A stretch of 64,000 bases of DNA from Neoechinorhynchus agilis (lineage: Eukaryota; Acanthocephala). The notes beneath the pieces are model-generated. The model saw only the letters and a list, made by a program, of their open reading frames with translations. It had not been told where the DNA came from and did not search any database. Below are positions 22,229 to 33,144 of the stretch, one piece after another. The DNA lies in the NCBI GenBank assembly GCA_051530055.1, contig CM121342.1, positions 868,001 through 932,000 on the forward strand. Reading direction: 5' to 3'. Made by a program: the position numbers and the translations under genes. Each line of letters opens with the position of its first letter. Position 1 is the stretch's first letter.

Positions 22229-22440
22229 AGGGGACGAAATACCGCTGAAGGGAGGAAACTCACTAATGAGTCCATCCTCCTCGGGTGGTATCTGAGAATC
22301 CGGAGGGGATGTGTAAACTCCTTACACTATGCATCAGTGTCTAAGTGATTCAATCACTTCCTTGATGTAAGATATCGATCTGGCTTCATGCCAAGAAGGA
22401 AAACTAATAAAGCCGAAGAAGGGTTGTCCTAAATCTGAAT
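22229..22440 (+). repeat. structured repeat unit, copy 2
   Basis: The second copy of the 12706 unit: GGGGACGAAATACCGCTGA, hairpin ACTCA-CTAA-TGAGT (loop changed from CTGA), GGTATCTGAG, then TGGCTTCATGCC and AATAAAGCCG. The stems are kept while the loops vary, which favours selection on structure. It lies about 190 bp after the transporter stop and before another copy of the nuclease-module retroelement. Confidence 0.65.
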
Positions 22441-23050
22441 CAATAGAACGTCTTTTTTAATAAACGACAAGCCATTTATCTTTTCTTCGCTAAACTTTAC
22501 TGTGTTTTCGACTTGCCAGCACCACCAGCAACACCGATGCCGTCCTCTCGCTTCGCTCGGAACCTGGATGCTGGATCACAACATAAGGACCTAAATTTGT
22601 TCCCAAAAAAACGAGTCAAGTGAAGAGAACATCACCAATACGTCACTTTCAACTTCATCAGCCAAGGGAACCACATGACCGAGCTTCTACGCAGGATTCC
22701 GTGAGGTTTGTGATGGGATTTTCTCCCTAATGAAAATAGGACTTCTTAGGGTCCATGGAAATCGTAATTCACGCTGCGGCGGTTCCGGTTCACCCCTAAG
22801 TCCATTGATGGTGTGCGCTAAAATCCTATCACGACATCACCAGTACAAAATGAAATTCCATTTGTAGGGAATATTGTGCGAGTTCTGCCCAGGAACGTTC
22901 TCAAAAGAATCCCAAAGGGCGCGCGATATCAGGCCGCAAATCGAGACTAACTCTGAGTTGTCTTGGATGCGTCTCTTTGTGTTTCCTAGACTAGTGTTTT
23001 CCGCTGGTGATGTTTCTGAATAATCACTGACCACAAAAATAGAAGTGAAT
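22441..23050. other. intergenic or retroelement 5' sequence
   Basis: No gene recognised. GC-richer segments around 22500-22560 and 22900-22990 are in the style of the retroelement that follows, so this may be its upstream body. Confidence 0.35.
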
Positions 23051-24830
23051 AAGTTCTTTTGACGAAAATTTTACTAAATGCCTTTCGACAGTATGAGAGC
23101 TACGTAAGGAGTGTGTCCAGGAATGTGACCACCGCCGAAACTCAAGTCGATCGCTTGCTGGACGCGTTTCTTGGAAGCCCTCAGACGGAGATGTCAGAGA
23201 AGCAGTTCGTCTTTTATCATCAATGGACAGCCTCGCCAAAGATAACGAAGAAACTTCACGAACTCTTCGTTCCAAACATCCCAGTGACGGCGGCCGGCAG
23301 TATTTCGTGAAATCTTCCTCCATCGATACGATCCCTTATATTTTATCATCGAAATCACAAGTAAAGATGACAATCTCCTCTTTGCTAACGGATCAGCTCG
23401 CGAGCTTGACGGGCTCCGGCCCAACACTTAAAGGATATGATTTCCTTTTTAGTAGGTGATGCTGCTCAGTCGCTTGGAGATGCATTGGAACGCCTTGTCG
23501 ATCAATGTGCAGGGGGAAAGTTTATTCCGAAAGCAATTAAACTATTTTTCGGCGCATATTTGTGTCCTCGCGAAAAAGGAAGGTGGGATTCGCCCCATTG
23601 CAATTGGAACAACTCTGCGCCGCTTAACAGCAAATTTTTTTTAATAAAGGGATCGCAGAGTAAGTGGGGATGCTGATTCGCCCTACTTAGTTAGGCTGCT
23701 GTGCACCTTGTGGCGCAGAGGCAATTTTTCATTCACTCCGCACGTTTATCACCGGAAACTAAAAGTCGTGTGTGATCTCGAAATGTGATTTCAAAAGTGC
23801 ATTCAACACAGTTCACCGAGCAGAACTGCTCGAAGCAGTTAGATATCACGCACCAGAAGCATTTCGCTATTTCGTTAATGGCTATGGGGTTTCAACTCAA
23901 TTGTATACTCGTGGAGTCACAGAAAATTGGCATTAAATTGAATGCTCCGAAATGCGGGATTTTAGTGATGACCGTGGAAGATGAGACGGTCAGGCAAACT
24001 TTCTTGAGAGATTTTTATAACCTGGCACCCGCGATAGAATTTATAACTCTAGACCGGCTGAGTCTTCTAGGAAGCTGCATTTTTGGTTCTAATGTTGAAA
24101 CAGAGATTGTCAATCTTCAACCGCAACTTTCGGTGCTGTGCGAACGAGTTAATGAATTATTTTCACATGAGGCTCTGTTCCTGATCAACAACACCCTCTT
24201 TTCCAAAACTGCTGTATAAGCTGAGACATAAGGATAAGTTGGCAAAATTAGAAGCGAGAGTGAAAGCCTCTCTTGAGAAAACTTTAAATACTCAGCTGTC
24301 GGACGAGGCTTGGCGTCAAGCGTCTTGGCCTGTGTTGTCCGGCGGTTTGGGTATCCGAAAAGCAACCGATATTTCTCTGCCAGGTTATTTGGGATTGTAT
24401 GAAGCAAGCCGCAGAATATGTCAGTTTTTTCTTGGCGAGAATTACACTTTGGATGAAGATTTCGTGGAGGTTCTTAATCTTTGGTGTGGAGTTTCAGGCA
24501 GTGAGCAAGTACCCGTCAATGGATGCAAACAATCCGTTTGGGATTTACTCCTGCTAACGGGAATTCACAACTCCTTAATTTCAAATTCTCGTTACCTGGT
24601 GAACCGAACTCGATTGGCGGCAGTCTCTACAAGAACGCCACGTTCATGGAGGCGTTCGCAGCCATCAACATAAAATTCGCCGCTGTTAAACCAGGGGAGC
24701 AACAATCGCCGCTGAGGAACGCCAATAGACAAAATACAGGCACCTGAGTCAAAATCATTATTTCATTCCCTTAAGCGTCGAGACACTAGGATCGTTTGGT
24801 ACCGCGGTCCCCGTTCAAAACTTACGAGTT
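23051..24830 (+). mobile_element. nuclease-module retroelement copy, RT finger to C-terminus
   Basis: The plus strand, across several frames, gives KEGGIRPIAIGTTLRRL (RT fingers), KSAFNTVHRAELLEA and RYFVNGYGVSTQL (motif A region), GIKLNAPKCGILV, FITLDRLSLLGSCIFGSN, RVKASLEKTLNTQLSDEAW, DEDFVEVLNLWCG and the remains of the C-terminal region up to about 24830. The catalytic part of the RT and the zinc-finger block are missing, so it is a dead copy. Around 24005-24200 and 24240-24450 it is very similar to the reverse of the 16.8-18.2 kb copy. Confidence 0.8.
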
Positions 24831-25410
24831 TCACTAGATACCTGAGTCGAATCAATCTTACGTAAGCTTTTCACCTGACCTCATTTTTGTTTCATAAGAT
24901 TGACGAAAATAAAAATGTTGCAAAGAGGGTTTATCGATGATCATCGCTATTTTCATATCTTAATCAACCTTATTCTACGTATTTCATGTTTTGAGACACA
25001 ATTGCTCATTCTTAGAAACTGGAATACTAAGTTGGATTATATTTTCAGTACGGAACGATACTTGCATGTATTTACAAAAGTGTGATTATTGTTCTAAATA
25101 TTACAACCCACTATCACTAAGCACAAAAGGCTATAGATTTGGGTTTTAAAAACATTAGCGAAATCGACAATGTTTTCAAAAAGAAATGTGTACTCGCATT
25201 GAAGCTTAAAAACAAAACAGCAATTACAAAATTCACCAGTTATCTAAATAATATTGATACGCGTGATAAAACATCTCGAGTATATAAGCAAGTCATGAGC
25301 GCTCACATGGATACAATTTCTTACCATGCTAACACTTCAACATCCCTCTGTCGATATTGCTTTTCCTTTGAATTAAGTTTTCAGAAATCTTTCTAGTCTA
25401 TTTAAGATCA
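24831..25410. other. intergenic, upstream of the acidic protein gene
   Basis: An 85-codon frame at 25139-25396 (from MGFKNISEIDNVFKKK) has no recognised domain and could be a 5' exon or chance. No TATA box was evident. Confidence 0.35.
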
Positions 25411-26526
25411 ATGAATGAAAACGGCAGAAGTTCACAGATTCCATCATCGATCGGGGATCACCTACCTTCTCAAGCGATAACTAATCAAACTGATCAGGCT
25501 GAAAAAGAAATAAAACAGGAACCATTCAGCCCAAGTTCAGAGTCACAGGGTGCTCTTAAAAAAGAGCAGCAACATCCGTCCACGCCGACTTATTTCAAAC
25601 AAGAACACCAGAAAATAAATGATCGAAATCAATCCTTTCAATCGAATCAGAATTACGAAAATCCTACGGGTCCAATCAGAAATCGATACGTCTGTGCAGA
25701 ATGCGGATGTTATCGACACCAAGCAATGTTGCCAAGGATGGGACGATTTGTGAATACGGGACCGGAGCTAAACCAGTTCTATCCACCAATTCAACGTCCA
25801 ACATTCGGACCCTATTTTCATTATGGAGGCGGACACCATATCTTCTCAAATAATCTTCCGAATCAACAATTGCCGCCGAACGTCGAATTCGCCTATCGAT
25901 CGCCAGATCCACAACTCGAGATGTTTAGTCAAATTCGGGGCATGCCGCCGTATAATATTTTATCCCAAATGCCACCATTATTACAAATGCATTGCCTTGG
26001 TTCAACTCAACATGGACAATTTCCACAGTCCAATATCAATCCTGAATTCGGAGTATTTCCGATGCCAATGCAGCAGCGCGCCATGCTCGCTCAAAACGAA
26101 TTGTTTAGCGAGCAATCTCAATATCAAGTTCAACCTCGAAAACCAAAAAAAACCCACAAATTTTCCAGCATAAATGAACGTGTTCAAAAGGTGCAAGCAA
26201 ATGTTCAACACGTCGTCAAAGCTGAACCGCAATACCGACAGAAGGTGTCCAATCTTCAAGTAGACGATGACAATACAGATACAACAAATCAATCCGAGGA
26301 TGATGATAAGGAATCAATTACCGAAAGTGCGATGTTAGAGGCTTTGATCAATGAATCGATATCTGACGACACAAAGGATGCTTTCGATTCTGACGACACA
26401 AAGGATGCTTTCGATTCTGACGACACAAAGGATGCTTTCGATTCTGACGACACAAAGGATGCTTTCGATTCTGACGACACAAAGGATGCTTTCGATTCTG
26501 ACGACACAAAGGATGCTTTCGATTAG
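25411..26526 (+). CDS. disordered acidic protein with SUMO-type motifs and a 9-residue repeat
   Basis: A 371-residue frame. The N-terminal 80 residues are Ser/Gln-rich and hold three psi-K-x-E motifs (IKQE, LKKE, FKQE); a fourth (VKAE) is near residue 271. A YVCAECGCYRHQAM segment near residue 95 has three cysteines and a histidine, possibly a small metal site. The middle is rich in Pro, Met and Gln, the 290-310 region is very acidic, and the C-terminus is six copies of SDDTKDAFD ending at the stop. The composition suggests a nuclear regulatory protein, but no known DNA-binding domain is visible. No introns seen. Function unknown. Confidence 0.6.
   Translation: MNENGRSSQIPSSIGDHLPSQAITNQTDQAEKEIKQEPFSPSSESQGALKKEQQHPSTPTYFKQEHQKINDRNQSFQSNQNYENPTGPIRNRYVCAECGCYRHQAMLPRMGRFVNTGPELNQFYPPIQRPTFGPYFHYGGGHHIFSNNLPNQQLPPNVEFAYRSPDPQLEMFSQIRGMPPYNILSQMPPLLQMHCLGSTQHGQFPQSNINPEFGVFPMPMQQRAMLAQNELFSEQSQYQVQPRKPKKTHKFSSINERVQKVQANVQHVVKAEPQYRQKVSNLQVDDDNTDTTNQSEDDDKESITESAMLEALINESISDDTKDAFDSDDTKDAFDSDDTKDAFDSDDTKDAFDSDDTKDAFDSDDTKDAFD
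26362..26523 (+). repeat. 27-bp minisatellite, six copies, in frame
   Basis: Six perfect or near-perfect units of TCTGACGACACAAAGG followed by ATGCTTTCGAT, encoding SDDTKDAFD each time. The period is a multiple of three and the unit has no stop in the other frames, so long spurious frames appear on both strands. Copy number probably varies between individuals. Confidence 0.95.
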
Positions 26527-27687
26527 AGATTCTAGATCACAACAAAATGTTAGAAAACTTTGCAATTTGGGTTTGCTAGTGTTCTAGAAGCACAATTTTC
26601 GGTATCTGTACGTTGCTTATTTAACCATTCTAATTGCTATTTTGCATTACATTTCGAAAACATTTCTCGTCTTTTCTAAATACAATTATTTTAAAACGAA
26701 GCAAATTCTTGACATTTAAGTAGAATTTAGTTGCAATTTTACTATAAACGAGCTGCTTGCTCGACTTGGTGGAAAAATCCGCACAAAATTAAAATGTTAA
26801 TGAATAAAATTATTTAGAAAGGTAAAAAGTTTCAAACAAAAAGTATTTGTAAACATCCACGCCACCGCTCTGGATCACTCGGCGAACGTATAAATAAAAT
26901 TTAAATTAATAGAAAATTTGTTCAACAATGTTTCATCCTTCCAAGTACTAAAGTAAGCCTGTACGTGGGAGTTTTGGTTGCTCCTTTGATTTAAGATCTC
27001 GCTTTGGTGGTAATGTCCCGGCTTTAGAATCACCAACAAAATAACCGGAGTATTTCATTCTAGTTGAATAACTTTTGTAATTAGTGTCATTTTTAGAATG
27101 GTTTCCGGGGGACCTTCAATTCTTTGTAGGAAATCTTTCCGCAAATACAAAATCGGTTTAATAACGTATTTGTGATTTTTACACATTTTAAGGAATACCT
27201 GCAATGCCCAAGCCGATTGATCATGTAATCAGCCTCTATTTGAAAAGGGGAAGACTCAAATAAACTTGTAATATAGTTAAATTGGCAGTTGATCTATTTT
27301 TTTTGAGATAACTATCGATTCTATTTGGTTACTTTTCTTTACATTCACCACCTCCCACCAAATTCCAGCTTTTGTCCTTCCTCGACCGTCGCCATCACGC
27401 TGGCAGCATTGTCCCGTTGTACTGCGAGCGAGTGATCGTTATTTGTAAAGTTTGATTATAGGTTCCTATTAAATACATGAAGTGTTTGTTATTTAAATAA
27501 ATTTAAGGGCAATAACTTTTTTTAACACAACGAGTTCGAAAAACATCCACGTAACCGCTCTGCATCACTCAGGTGCCGTCCTGGTGTAACGGTCCAGAGG
27601 ACACAAACTAAATCAAAATTCTACGGAATCCTTTAAAAATATTTTGATAGAGTTTATTATTGTCATTCTTTTAATCTTATTAATTTC
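26527..27687. other. intergenic with three retroelement tail scraps
   Basis: No gene. Minus-strand scraps of the nuclease-module retroelement lie at about 26853-26890, 27322-27425 (nearly identical to the 8.2 kb tail) and 27545-27600. All cover the last bases before the 3' end, as expected for severely 5'-truncated insertions. Confidence 0.6.
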
Positions 27688-28179
27688 GTGTACGCTATGA
27701 GATATTTGTCTTTTGCCTTTTACGATTTAGAATATAAAATTAAGACACAGAATAAAATACCAACAATCACAAAATTGATGAATCAAAATCACGAGCTAAG
27801 CATAATTCAAAAGCATTTTAACCTTACATCCAAATACAAGGAAATAGAATTGGAAGCAAATGCAAGGATTTTCAGCATTGCTTTGAAATCGAAGGAAATC
27901 ATAGAAATGAGCATTTGCCAAAGGTTATAACTTGATAAATCGTAGTTATGAGCGAATGTAACAAAATAATAAACTTCTATAAGGAATTTAAATTTTACTT
28001 TTCTAAAAACCCCAAATAAAGTATGTTGTAAAGGAATTATTCATTATAGTTTCAGTTTCAATTAGCGATCCAGACAAATTTCAAACTTACAAGCAATTGA
28101 CTGAACAAGGCCAACGAAAAGGCCGAAAATTTGCAAGATAAATCTATTTTATGAATCAAACATCGCTTATTGAAAATAA
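27688..28179. other. no convincing gene
   Basis: An 80-codon plus-strand frame at 27688-27930 has no recognised domain and no splice context. Confidence 0.3.
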
Positions 28180-28349
28180 AGTATGTGGCGGTGGGGGTAA
28201 AAATATATCAAAGAATGACTTTAATTGAAATATTTCGTCCAATTACACTGGACTTCTTCAGTCAATTATTACTTGTAAGTTTTTAAATATTGGGAAATAT
28301 TTCAATTAAAGTCATTCTTTGATATAATTTTTCCCCACCGCCACATACT
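28180..28349. repeat. foldback/MITE-like element
   Basis: Terminal inverted repeats of about 57 bp: the left starts AGTATGTGGCGGTGGGG and runs to GAAATATTTC, the right runs from GAAATATTTC at 28294 to CCCCACCGCCACATACT at 28349. The 50-bp centre has a small CTGGACTT/CTTCAGTC segment. The ends are flanked by AA-type sequence, too short to prove a target duplication. Confidence 0.85.
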
Positions 28350-28564
28350 AATGGATTTTATCTTTAAATTTAAAAATTAAGCCATTTTGAACGAATGAAT
28401 TCTTAGCAAGAGCAAAAAATTCCCAAAGAGATTTAAAAATTAAAGTCCAATTGAAAAAATTCAATCCTTTTTAAAATTCATCATTTCTTTTTGTGTTTTG
28501 AACGAATGCAAAGCTGCATCGTTTTTATAGACATGAGTCCGCCAATACGCGTTCATTTACTTTC

Positions 28565-29290
28565 TCACAGCATTAAGCAAGGTTCATCCTCGCCTCCTTC
28601 CATCTCGACATCTTCGTCAAAAACTGCAGGGATATCATTTCCTTTTCCTGTTTTAGGAGGCATGAGATCAGGACGTTTCATTGCACTAGCGAGTCTTCCT
28701 TCAAGTTGACTTGCATATTGATTAATTTGACAATAATAATCTTCAGTCTTATCATCGCTACACTGTTCGCTATCTCCTTCCCATTGAATAGCGAAATGGG
28801 TGACTCGGACATCGTCCATAAGAATTTGGCGTCTCATTCGATTCGTCTGAGGGGGAAAAGGTGGATTATCCGACAATTCCGGATCATCATAAAACACATT
28901 GACGTAATAACCAATTCTAACGAACTCCATATTGCGGTAATATCCACAAATCATGACGATTGTAACGCCGAGAAGATCGTCATCGGGGATTTTGCTCACG
29001 ACTGGAGGTGGACTATCGAATTGGAACCGGAATGTGCCTTTGCGCACATTATCAAGTTCAATGCGGTCGAGCATTTGATCGTAGGACTCTTCACGAGCTC
29101 GTCCAACGTAGACCACACGAAACTCAACAGCTAAAATTGTACTGTAACGAAAAAAAGAAGGAACAACAATCGCAAACTCACGATCCACGAGATCTTCAAC
29201 ACACTGAAACTTTACTATAAACTTGTATTGATCTTCAAACGACTCAATTTCCTTAGTGCAATTGATATCGATGATTTGAATTCGAGACAT
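28565..29290 (-). CDS. asf-1: histone chaperone ASF1
   Basis: The protein starts MSRIQIIDINCTKEIE at 29290, which matches the start of ASF1 better than an upstream ATG at 29326. Diagnostic segments are FECVED-type FQCVEDL, VVYVGRAREESYDQMLD, FQFDSPPPVVSKIPDDDLLG, VTIVMICGYYRNMEFVRIGYYVN, ELSDNPPFPP, MRRQILMDDVRVTHF and AIQWE. A 51-nt in-frame intron at 29131-29181 (GT-AG) splits the codon region between EDLVD and VEFRV. ASF1 binds H3-H4 dimers and hands them to CAF-1 and HIRA in the nucleus. The tail after residue 155 is acidic (DEDVEMEGGEDEP), usual for animal and yeast ASF1. About 225 residues after splicing. Confidence 0.95.
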   Translation of the reverse strand: MSRIQIIDINCTKEIESFEDQYKFIVKFQCVEDLVDREFAIVVPSFFRYSTILAVEFRVVYVGRAREESYDQMLDRIELDNVRKGTFRFQFDSPPPVVSKIPDDDLLGVTIVMICGYYRNMEFVRIGYYVNVFYDDPELSDNPPFPPQTNRMRRQILMDDVRVTHFAIQWEGDSEQCSDDKTEDYYCQINQYASQLEGRLASAMKRPDLMPPKTGKGNDIPAVFDEDVEMEGGEDEPCLML

Positions 29291-29334
29291 CTTCAGCACG
29301 GAAACGAGTCGTGGTGTGGTGGTCAAAGAGCTTA

Positions 29335-30969
29335 CGAACGATTATTCTTTCTCATCAAATGACGTCATTAAGCGAAGAATTTTCAGTCATGTTAAAAATT
29401 GCGATCTTTAAGATTTCTTCGAAAAGAACTTCTTTTATTTTTTGTAAAGTCTAATTTCATTTAAAATACGAATTTTAATTCGTGGCTCATTTGACATACA
29501 AATCCTAAGGAACGCGAGATCACAAGTCAACATTCTGGGCCCAATGTAGTAATTTTATAATTATCAAACTTGAAATGGCATACTTCATTATTGACAACTT
29601 TTTTAGAGCTTTTCAGTACTCAGACTCTTAACGTTTCCGCAAACTTAAAATCATGATGGAATAAATCATTGGATTGTTATTTTTTAATAGGTCACGTCGA
29701 TGCCTATGTAGCGCCATGCGCGAATTTGATCTAATCCAATGTGAAGTTTTTGATATTTCCGTTTATTTCCTAGAGGCAATGTTAATCTTAGCCGGTGGTG
29801 GCCAAAATTGAAAATGACAATACTGGAAAAAAATGTTTCTACTCTGAGCTCAAATGCCTCTGAATTAGTCCTGTATTGATGGCCAAATCACAATGAAATT
29901 TTCTCACAGTTGCACTAACGCAGATGCGATTCTTTATTTTTCTTTGCCGCGTTTAATCGCGCATAAGTAATCCCGACGATCAGTACCATTGTAAGAAAGT
30001 AAAAATTCGTTCACGAGATCTAAAAGGCAAGGAGATTTGCTGATTTAATGTGGTTGCATTAATCAAGGAAAAATCTACTTTCCGGGACAATCATCTTTTA
30101 GTGCTAAGGTATGACCATGTTTCGTGGCACAGCCCTTAAACTATGCGACGAATTAAGTTGTCAAATGAGGGAAGCGACCGCCAGCCACGGTAGTATAACT
30201 TTCCTCAGAGGATAAACACAGCCGAAACAGCAAGGGAGCGCCAACAACATTATGGGGCTGCGAGTATAATTAAATAAATGTAAAATAATTTTTTGAAGAT
30301 TCCTATTTGTGCTTCTTGCTGGTTCTCTCCAAATATCAATCGAGTGAAAAGGTTCCACGAGACGTGAAGCATCATTTATATTGCCTTTTTTGTCAAGTAA
30401 AAACACTTAGTCCGCTATGGGAAATAACACCTTTGTTCCCTAAATCATAGAGCTAAAACGCCCTTAATGTCGAAATTTTAATACTATTCATTTGTCGACG
30501 CAACACTTTGTTTTCAAGGCTTTCAGAATGGCCAATGTACGGAAGGATGACTCTAAACCCAATGCCAAGACAATTTGCGCTCATCTATTTAACTAAGATA
30601 TTGAGCATCACCAATCAGTTCTGAATGCAAAGGATATGCATCCGCGTCAGTGTAAACTTATGCAATTAATGACTAAACCGTTATCACCAGTTTAACACGG
30701 ATGGATTGGTCAACGATATTTCGATATCTTATCACCCACGTTGTCACGAGCATTCCCTTTCTTTATTCCCACTAATTTATTTTAACCGAAACCCAAAAGA
30801 AACAAATTATTAGCCAAATGCAGATTTTTAGCAACATACACTGATTCTCTGTTCCGCTTTCAATGGTGAGTATTAAGAGATCGTCTGTATTTGATTCTAT
30901 GGGTATTAGTTGCTGGTTGAGCTAAAACATTAATTATTTTAAATTTAAAGTCCAATCTTATTTTACATC
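29335..30969. other. intergenic, no gene seen
   Basis: AT-rich, no coding region of note. The first 150 bp probably hold the ASF1 promoter (CGTCATT-rich); nothing specific is visible. Confidence 0.5.
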
Positions 30970-32730
30970 CGCGTTTTATTTAAAGTGAAGAACGAAGAAG
31001 GACAACAAAGACGCGTTTATTAAAATCGATTTTTTATTTACTGGATAATGCTTTCCAAGATGCGGGTTTTATTTAAAGTAAAGAACGAAGGACAAGGAAG
31101 ACGCGTTTTATAACGTCGAATTTTTATTTACTGGGCAATGTTTTCCAAGACGCGGGTTTTATATAAACTGAAGAACGAAGAACAGCAGACGCGTTTTATA
31201 ACATCGAATTTTTATTTACTGCGTAATGTTTTCCAAGACGCGATTTTTATTTAAAGTAAAGAACGAAGAACGACAACAAAGACGCGTTTTATAACATCGA
31301 ATTTTTATTTACTAGGTAATGTTTTCTAAGACGCGGGTTTTATATAAAGTGAAGAACTTAGAAGGACTTCAAAGACGCGTTTTATAACATCGATTTTTTA
31401 TTTACTGGATAATGCTTTCCAAGATGCGGGTTTTATTTAAAGTAAAGAACGAAGGACAAGGAAGACGCGTTTTATAACGTCGAATTTTTATTTACTGGGC
31501 AATGTTTTCCAAGACGCGGGTTTTATATAAACTGAAGAACGAAGAACAGCAGACGCGTTTTATAACATCGAATTTTTATTTATGCGTAATGTTTTCCAAG
31601 ACGCGATTTTTATTTAAAGTAAAGAACGAAGAACGACAACAAAGACGCGTTTTATAACATCGAATTTTTATTTTGGGTAATGTTTTCTAAGACGCGTTTT
31701 ATTTAATTTTTATTTAAAGTAAAGAACGAAGAACGACAACAAAGACGCGTTTTATAACATCGAATTTTTATTTATGAGGTAATGTTTTCTAAGACGCGAT
31801 TTTTATTTAAAGTAAAGAACGAAGAACGACAACAAAGACGCGTTTTATAACATCGAATTTTTATTTATGAGGTAATGTTTTCTAAGACGCGATTTTTATT
31901 TAAAGTAAAGAACGAAGAACGACAACAAAGACGCGTTTTATAACATCGAATTTTTATTTATGAGGTAATGTTTTCTAAGACGCGATTTTTATTTAAAGTA
32001 AAGAACGAAGAACGACAACAAAGACGCGTTTTATAACATCGAATTTTTATTTATGAGGTAATGTTTTCTAAGACGCGATTTTTATTTAAAGTAAAGAACG
32101 AAGAACGACAACAAAGACGCGTTTTATAACATCGAATTTTTATTTATGAGGTAATGTTTTCTAAGACGCGATTTTTATTTAAAGTAAAGAACGAAGAACG
32201 ACAACAAAGACGCGTTTTATAACATCGAATTTTTATTTATGAGGTAATGTTTTCTAAGACGCGATTTTTATTTAAAGTAAAGAACGAAGAACGACAACAA
32301 AGACGCGTTTTATAACATCGAATTTTTATTTATGAGGTAATGTTTTCTAAGACGCGATTTTTATTTAAAGTAAAGAACGAAGAACGACAACAAAGACGCG
32401 TTTTATAACATCGAATTTTTATTTATGAGGTAATGTTTTCTAAGACGCGGGTTTTATATAAAGTGAAGAACTTAGAAGGACTTCAAAGACGCGTTTTATA
32501 ACGTCGAATTTTTATTTGCTGGGCAATGTTTTCTAAGACGCGGGTTTTATTTAAACTGAAGAACGAAGGACTACAGAGAGGCGTTTTATAACTTCGAATT
32601 TTTATTTATTGGGTAATGTTTATTTATACGCGCGACTTATTTAAAGTGAAGAACGAAGGAGTACAAGGACGTGTTTCATAATATCGAATTTTTATTTATT
32701 GGGCAATGTTTTCTATAATATTGCAAAGTT
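30970..32730. repeat. satellite array, 93-bp unit with higher-order structure
   Basis: The unit contains AAGACGCGTTTTATAAC, ATCGAATTTTTATTTA, GGTAATGTTTTCTAAGACGC and TTTAAAGTAAAGAACGAAG. Between about 31740 and 32430 the units are near identical with period exactly 93 bp (starts at 31741, 31834, 31927). Between 31041 and 31700 a four-unit block repeats with period 364 bp, a higher-order repeat. Outer units are more divergent, as expected if homogenisation acts in the centre. One stray unit lies at about 32838-32920. Confidence 0.95.
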
Positions 32731-33010
32731 CTTCATTGTTATTAATTTTTTAACTTATTTATGAAAATCTTGAAGGAAAACTTTATCCGGCAAAAATGCC
32801 CAGCCGTCCTCGTCCTCAATTGTCGTCTTATAGGCGCTTCTTATTTAAGGTTAAGAACGAAGAAGGATAACAAAGATGCGTTTTATAACATCGAATTTTT
32901 ATTTACTGGGTAATATTTTCTTGGTGTTGCTGGGGAAAGATTGGAGGAATTCATTAAATTGCTCTTATCTAGGTTGTTAAAGTGTTTTGTCCGTACGTTC
33001 AAGCACTACA
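32731..33010. other. intergenic with one stray satellite unit
   Basis: An isolated satellite monomer at 32838-32920 and AT-rich sequence; no gene. Confidence 0.6.
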
Positions 33011-33068
33011 CTTTAAGAACCTTGATGAAGGCGTACGAGATTGTGCCTTTGAAATATCGGACTTAATA
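33011..33068 (+). ncRNA. hammerhead-ribozyme-like motif in a Penelope-type tail
   Basis: The order is TTTAAG-AA-CC (stem I), TTGATGA (core, consensus CUGAUGA), stem II AGGC/GCCT around a 12-nt loop, then TTGAAATATC and GGA-CTTAA. Stem I pairs GG with CC and CTTAA with TTAAG around a small internal loop, the expected type I shape. The first core base is T not C, and there are two extra T before GAAA, so activity is doubtful. It lies just 3' of the mL37 gene. Confidence 0.45.
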
Positions 33069-33144
33069 GATTTCTTCAATTATTCACCGTCATATAGAAA
33101 ACTTACATCTACCGCAAATAATAGCTATTTTTGTTTAAAATGAG

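Noticed and set aside
26289-26587. Long open frames on both strands over the 27-bp minisatellite
   Set aside because: The repeat length is a multiple of three and the unit has no stop in those frames, so they are automatic by-products; only the 25411 frame continues into a protein-like sequence.
28706-29220. Plus-strand frames opposite ASF1
   Set aside because: Antisense shadows of a well-supported minus-strand gene.
30970-32730. CRISPR-like array
   Set aside because: Units are continuous 93-bp satellite copies without unique spacers, in an animal genome.
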